Shown in pieces: positions 6,757 to 8,805 of a stretch of DNA of 8,805 nt. Under the pieces are notes generated by a model. The model was given only the letters and a program-made list of their open reading frames with translations, had not been told where the DNA came from and made no database searches. The position numbers and the translations under genes are program-made. Where the stretch lies: contig JACZXM010000091.1 in NCBI GenBank assembly GCA_022571615.1, forward strand, positions 1 through 8,805, given 5' to 3'. How positions within the stretch are numbered: position 1 is the first letter of the stretch; each line of letters opens with the position of its first letter. This DNA is from Acidobacteriota bacterium (GTDB lineage: Bacteria > Acidobacteriota > UBA890 > WLXD01).

Positions 6757-7197
6757 ATGCAGATCATGAGGCTAGCAGGTATCGGGGCACTCGGCCTGGC
6801 GATGGTCTTTATCGGGTCATCGCCATCTCCAGGGGCGGCGGCCAAGCAGAGAGACTTCGTCGCCGTGCTGAACGGCGGTCAGGAGAATCCGCCGGTCGAC
6901 ACCAACGCATTCGGAGTTGCGTACTTGACGCTGAACGGGAAGAGGCTCTGCTACTCGGTCAGCTATACGGGGCTGAGCGGCGCTGAGATCGCCGCCCATA
7001 TACACGGTGAGGCCGCAGCCGGCACCAACACGGGTGTTCTGTTCCCCTTCCCCGAGACAACCAGCCCGAAGAACGGCTGCGCCGACGTGGACAAGGCGAC
7101 GAAGAAGGCCATCCGCAAGGGTTCTGCCTACGTCAATATCCATACGGGCGACAACCCCGGCGGGGAGATCAGGGGGCAGATCATTCCTGCCAGTTGA
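6757..7197 (+). CDS. Exported CHRD-domain protein
   Basis: This is a 146-residue protein preceded by GAGGAG (6743-6748), eight bases before the ATG. Residues 1-29 are a signal peptide (hydrophobic GIGALGLAMVFIG, then SPGAAA and a likely cut before KQRDF). The rest is one CHRD domain (PF07452-like, named after chordin). Seen in order are AVLNGGQENPPVDT, the strand YLTLNGKRLCYSV, AAHIHGEAAAGTNTG with its His-x-His, and the closing AYVNIHTGDNPGGEIRGQI. Cys and charge patterns are ordinary for the family. CHRD domains occur widely in secreted bacterial proteins, and their biochemical role is not established. The gene is divergent from the large haem-motif protein, so the two exported proteins may share a regulatory region. 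Its last 17 bp overlap the end of the dehydrogenase gene on the opposite strand. Confidence 0.92.
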   Translation: MQIMRLAGIGALGLAMVFIGSSPSPGAAAKQRDFVAVLNGGQENPPVDTNAFGVAYLTLNGKRLCYSVSYTGLSGAEIAAHIHGEAAAGTNTGVLFPFPETTSPKNGCADVDKATKKAIRKGSAYVNIHTGDNPGGEIRGQIIPAS

Positions 7198-8170
7198 TCG
7201 GATAGGCGCAGGCCACCCGAGCGCGCTGGACGATCAGCGCCAGCACAGTATCGATTGTGGGTGTCGGTAGCTCCACCAGCCGGCCCATCTCCTGCACCGC
7301 CCCCAGTAGCGCGTCGATCTCCATCGGGCGGCCGAGCTCGAGGTCCTGGAGCATCGAGGTGCGGTGCTTGCCGACGGCCGCGCCGCCGTCCAGACGACGC
7401 TCCACATCGAGAGCGAAGCGGGCCCCGAGGCGCTCGCCGATAGCCTGGGCTTCGAGCATCATCGCGCGTGCTACGGCCCGGGTTCCTGGATCGGTGGTCA
7501 CCACGTCGAGGGTTTCGAGGGTCAGCGCGCTGATTGGGTTGAACGCGAGGTTGCCCCAGAGCTTGATCCAGATCTCGTTGCGGATCTTGCGCAGCGGCGC
7601 TCGCAGCCCAGCGCCGATGAGCGCCTTGCTCAGGCTCCGGACGCGCTCGGTCTTTTCCCCGCTCGGCTCCCCGAGCGTGAAGCGATCTCCTTCCAGGTGC
7701 CGGATCACGCCGGGCTCCTGGACGACGGCGGCAGGGTAGACCACACAGCCGATGACGCGCTCCGGGCCGATCCCATCCCAGAGCACGCCGCCGGGATCGA
7801 CGCTCTCGAGGCGGTGATCCTGCCATGGACCTTCGAGGCCGTAGAAGTACCACCACGGCACCCCGTTGGAGGCCGTGACCACGGTGGTGTCGGGGCCCAG
7901 CAGAGCCTGGAGCGGCTCCATGATCGCCGGCACCGAGTGCGCCTTGAGGGTGACGATGACGGTGTCCTGTACCCCCGCTTCAGCCGGGTCGTCGGTGCAG
8001 CGGGGGTGAGCGATCCGTTCTTCCTTGCCGATCAGCAGCCGCACGCCGCTCCGTTGCATAGCCTGCAGGTGCGGGCCCCTGGCGATCAGCGTGACGTCGT
8101 GGCCGGCGAGCGAGAGCTGCACACCGAGATAGCCCCCGATCGCCCCGGCCCCGTAAATGCAGATGCGCAT
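7181..8170 (-). CDS. Ketopantoate reductase (PanE/ApbA) family NADPH dehydrogenase
   Basis: This is a 329-residue cytoplasmic enzyme expected to reduce a 2-oxo acid with NADPH. GAGAIGGYLG (7-16) is the Rossmann nucleotide loop and Arg31 in LIARG is placed to contact the NADPH phosphate. Lys76 in TLKAHSV, Asn102 in SNGVPWW, the catalytic pair Lys203/Asn207 with Asn211 in KLWGNLAFNPISALT, then Ser272 and Glu284 reproduce the E. coli PanE set (K72, N98, K176, N180, N184, S244, E256). The NGVPWWYFYG stretch marks a broad paralogue group often annotated as 2-dehydropantoate 2-reductase whose true substrates are mostly untested, so no gene symbol is given. GAGGAG (complement of 8179-8184), eight bases upstream, fixes the start. 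A preceding gene on the same strand ends 12 bp upstream, implying an operon. It ends inside the tail of the CHRD gene. Confidence 0.93.
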   Translation of the reverse strand: MRICIYGAGAIGGYLGVQLSLAGHDVTLIARGPHLQAMQRSGVRLLIGKEERIAHPRCTDDPAEAGVQDTVIVTLKAHSVPAIMEPLQALLGPDTTVVTASNGVPWWYFYGLEGPWQDHRLESVDPGGVLWDGIGPERVIGCVVYPAAVVQEPGVIRHLEGDRFTLGEPSGEKTERVRSLSKALIGAGLRAPLRKIRNEIWIKLWGNLAFNPISALTLETLDVVTTDPGTRAVARAMMLEAQAIGERLGARFALDVERRLDGGAAVGKHRTSMLQDLELGRPMEIDALLGAVQEMGRLVELPTPTIDTVLALIVQRARVACAYPINWQE

Positions 8171-8182
8171 GCTGCGTGCTCC

Positions 8183-8216
8183 TCAGTCGAAGCTGCCGAG
8201 CCCGAGCTCGCCGATG
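8183..8216 (-). pseudogene. Last codons of a gene upstream of the dehydrogenase, cut at the junction
   Basis: On the minus strand the frame ...FAIGELGLGSFD ends in TGA (8183-8185), 12 bp before the dehydrogenase ATG and overlapping its Shine-Dalgarno. This is the spacing expected within an operon. The codons are GC-rich, like the rest of the left part. Upstream of about 8216 the frame runs into AT-rich sequence and stops making sense as the same protein. The family cannot be identified from about 11 residues. Whether it is truly truncated in the genome or only by a misassembly is not decidable here. Confidence 0.4.
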
Positions 8217-8408
8217 GCGAAGAGCCTGGCCGGCTGTTTTTGAGGCGTAGCAGCCAAATGCAAACCAGTTAACATCTTTATCCCCAACGAGCTTACGCAA
8301 CCCTCTGGAAATGCGGTAATAGCCCAGGGTTATTTGCAAGTTACGCACGACCAGATTATCTTGGGTTAGAATATTTTCAATCTCTTCTCGGGTGAGTTTA
8401 GATCGCAT
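8214..8408 (-). CDS. N-terminal part of an unrelated AT-rich gene, interrupted at the composition junction
   Basis: From the ATG at 8408 the minus-strand frame encodes about 65 residues: MRSKLTREEIENIL, a middle region with LGYYRISRGLRKLVGD, then DVNWFAFGCYASKTAGQALRH. The NW...F...ASKTAG-x-x-x-R element resembles a hypothetical-protein family known from cyanobacteria and other bacteria (recalled, not searched), of unknown function. After residue 65 the frame continues open to 7980, but only as an arginine-rich shadow of the dehydrogenase gene, so the real gene is cut near 8214. No Shine-Dalgarno precedes the ATG. Base use is clearly lower in GC than in any gene to the left. It could be a real truncated gene after an insertion, or the end of a different genome joined by assembly error. 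Confidence 0.55.
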
Positions 8409-8805
8409 AGGGCAGTAGATAATGGTGGATTTGGCAGAGTTCGTTCAATGCCGAAGTTATTTTACCGCATTTCTGCAAGAGCAATTTTCTTGGAGGAACT
8501 GGAAACTGACCTGAACCGTATTTTATCTCAAATTAACTAGCTGTTCTCTCGGAACTGCCTCTGCAGTAATTTAAGGTATAAAAAGAGAACTCCTCTTACA
8601 ATGAAGAAAACAATATCCGATACATTACAACGTGTGAAGTAGAATGTAAAATCGTTTCTGAAATTCTGATGACTCATTAATATCTGTAGGTGCGAAAATA
8701 TACATGACCTACTGATTAAGAGTCAGTTGCAAAACCGTCCACCCTGTCTATTGGGTCCATAGTGTCTACAGAGTTACAAATGTGGGGTAAAAAGAGTCCA
8801 TTGTG
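8409..8805. other. AT-rich stretch without a recognisable gene
   Basis: About 400 bases of low-GC DNA (8581-8640 has 20 G/C of 60, against 43 of 60 at 8101-8160). I find no tRNA, rRNA, CRISPR or insertion-sequence end. The longest frame I noticed is 30 codons (8422-8514, plus), and it has no recognisable content. A TAAAAT hexamer on the minus strand near 8520 could be a -10 box for the gene starting at 8408, but no matching -35 is clear. The near-repeat GTCCATAGTG / GTCCATTGTG occurs at about 8756 and 8796. Probably intergenic. Confidence 0.5.

Noticed and set aside
7364..8272. Plus-strand 302-codon open frame opposite the dehydrogenase
   Set aside because: The opposite strand carries the complete PanE-family motif set and a good Shine-Dalgarno, and this frame crosses the composition junction. 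It is a shadow.

Overview
The window shows about 8.2 kb of GC-rich bacterial DNA that changes abruptly, near base 8215, into an AT-rich tail with a different coding style. The GC-rich part looks like a Sec-decoding bacterium of an Acidobacteriota, Myxococcota/Deltaproteobacteria, Gemmatimonadota or similar lineage. The reasons are an ADOP-type permease, a secreted protein with a CX4CH haem motif, a CHRD protein, and a small selenoprotein with a UGA codon followed by a bacterial SECIS hairpin. The lineage is inference only, because no rRNA or tRNA gene is present.

Layout, left to right. A truncated ADOP/MacB-FtsX-type permease (1-1152, minus) lies 42 bp downstream of a class V alanine-glyoxylate/serine-pyruvate-type aminotransferase (1195-2397, minus). 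Across a 212-bp divergent spacer is an Nramp-related membrane transporter (2610-4097, plus). It closes with a perfect hairpin that overlaps its stop codon. Next, with its own promoter-like sequence, is a 90-residue CxxU selenoprotein of the SelW/Rdx type (4214-4486). Its UGA at codon 11 is followed by an 8-bp, 3-nt-loop SECIS hairpin. Standard gene callers would miss or truncate it.

From 4487 to 5039 is a scar of rearrangement. The C-terminal end of an AMP-forming acyl-CoA synthetase (minus) is joined directly to a decayed 3' copy of the Nramp-like gene (plus), which carries a 173-bp internal deletion. The remaining differences between copy and intact gene are mostly synonymous, so the copy was probably a functional paralogue before it broke.

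From 5063 to 7197 two exported proteins are encoded divergently: a large beta-rich protein with a C-terminal CX4CH cytochrome-like domain (minus) and a CHRD-domain protein (plus). The CHRD gene overlaps, tail to tail by 17 bp, a ketopantoate-reductase-family dehydrogenase (7181-8170, minus). That gene was probably second in an operon, since the last codons of an upstream gene end 12 bp before its start.

At about 8215 the sequence switches to AT-rich DNA holding the first ~65 codons of an unrelated, perhaps cyanobacterial, gene and then about 400 bp without a recognisable gene. This is either an assembly chimera or a recent insertion. The aminotransferase, transporter and dehydrogenase could belong to one keto-acid/amino-acid pathway, but the sequence does not show which.
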